Below, piece after piece: positions 5,788 through 5,887 of a stretch of 5,887 nucleotides of DNA. The stretch comes from DASQUK01 sp046723645 (lineage in GTDB: Bacteria; Actinomycetota; Acidimicrobiia; Acidimicrobiales; VFJN01), in NCBI GenBank assembly GCA_046723645.1, contig JBKOUY010000136.1, forward strand, positions 1 to 5,887, read 5' to 3'. How positions within the stretch are numbered: position 1 is the first letter of the stretch; the number at the start of each line of letters is the position of its first letter. The notes beneath the pieces are model-generated. The model saw only the letters and a program-made list of their open reading frames with translations, searched no databases and was not told the DNA's origin. The translations under genes and the position numbers were made by a program.

Positions 5788-5817
5788 ACGATACGGAGTC
5801 GGGGGCCCGGTAGTCGA
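5788..5817 (-). promoter_or_regulatory. Candidate promoter of the CMD-like gene (leaderless)
   Basis: On the minus strand TCGACT (5812-5817, 4 of 6 match to TTGACA) and TATCGT (5788-5793, 4 of 6 match to TATAAT) are separated by 18 nt. The -10-like box ends 6 nt before the GTG, so transcription would start at or next to the first codon. Leaderless genes with this spacing are well known in Actinobacteria. The remaining bases to the window end (5818-5887) show no gene I can support. Confidence 0.35.
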
Positions 5818-5887
5818 TGGCGGCGCCGTGGCGGTCGTGACGTCTCCACCGCACCATCCAAACAGCCGCCTCCGACGACTTCACCGC

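Overview
The window looks like chromosomal DNA from a high-GC actinobacterium-like organism. By eye it is about two-thirds G+C, with G or C at most third codon positions, GTG starts beside ATG, and one gene that may be leaderless. The gene families fit environmental Actinobacteria such as Acidimicrobiia, but no marker fixes the taxon. There is no rRNA, tRNA, CRISPR array, insertion sequence or phage structural gene.

Left half (1-3488, + strand): four genes in the same direction, 7-28 nt apart, probably one operon whose start lies upstream of the window. They encode (i) the C-terminal two-thirds of an acyl-CoA ligase of the CaiC/FadD type, (ii) an SCP2-type thiolase-fold enzyme lacking the usual acid/base cysteine, (iii) a divergent nitroreductase-fold flavoprotein, and (iv) a 108-residue protein resembling an isolated N-terminal (SAM-like) DNA-binding domain of a tyrosine recombinase. 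The first three suggest activation of a carboxylic acid as its CoA thioester, carbon-carbon bond cleavage or formation, and a flavin redox step. The substrate cannot be named from the sequence.

Right half (3489-5887): housekeeping-like genes in alternating orientation. A TGS-domain GTPase of the DRG/Obg-like group is on the minus strand and converges on the operon. A SixA-type histidine phosphatase is divergent from it on the plus strand. A cysteine-less carboxymuconolactone decarboxylase (CMD/AhpD-fold) protein on the minus strand converges on the phosphatase gene. The 373-nt gap between the two divergent genes holds no confident gene. It does hold a 7-bp inverted repeat that overlaps the GTPase ribosome binding site and a 14-bp perfect palindrome.

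No complete, clearly new system is visible. The best leads are the operon's run of enzymes with altered catalytic residues (Arg for the ligase A10 Lys, Ala for the thiolase Cys), the lone recombinase-like domain, and a hairpin that could hide the GTPase ribosome binding site.
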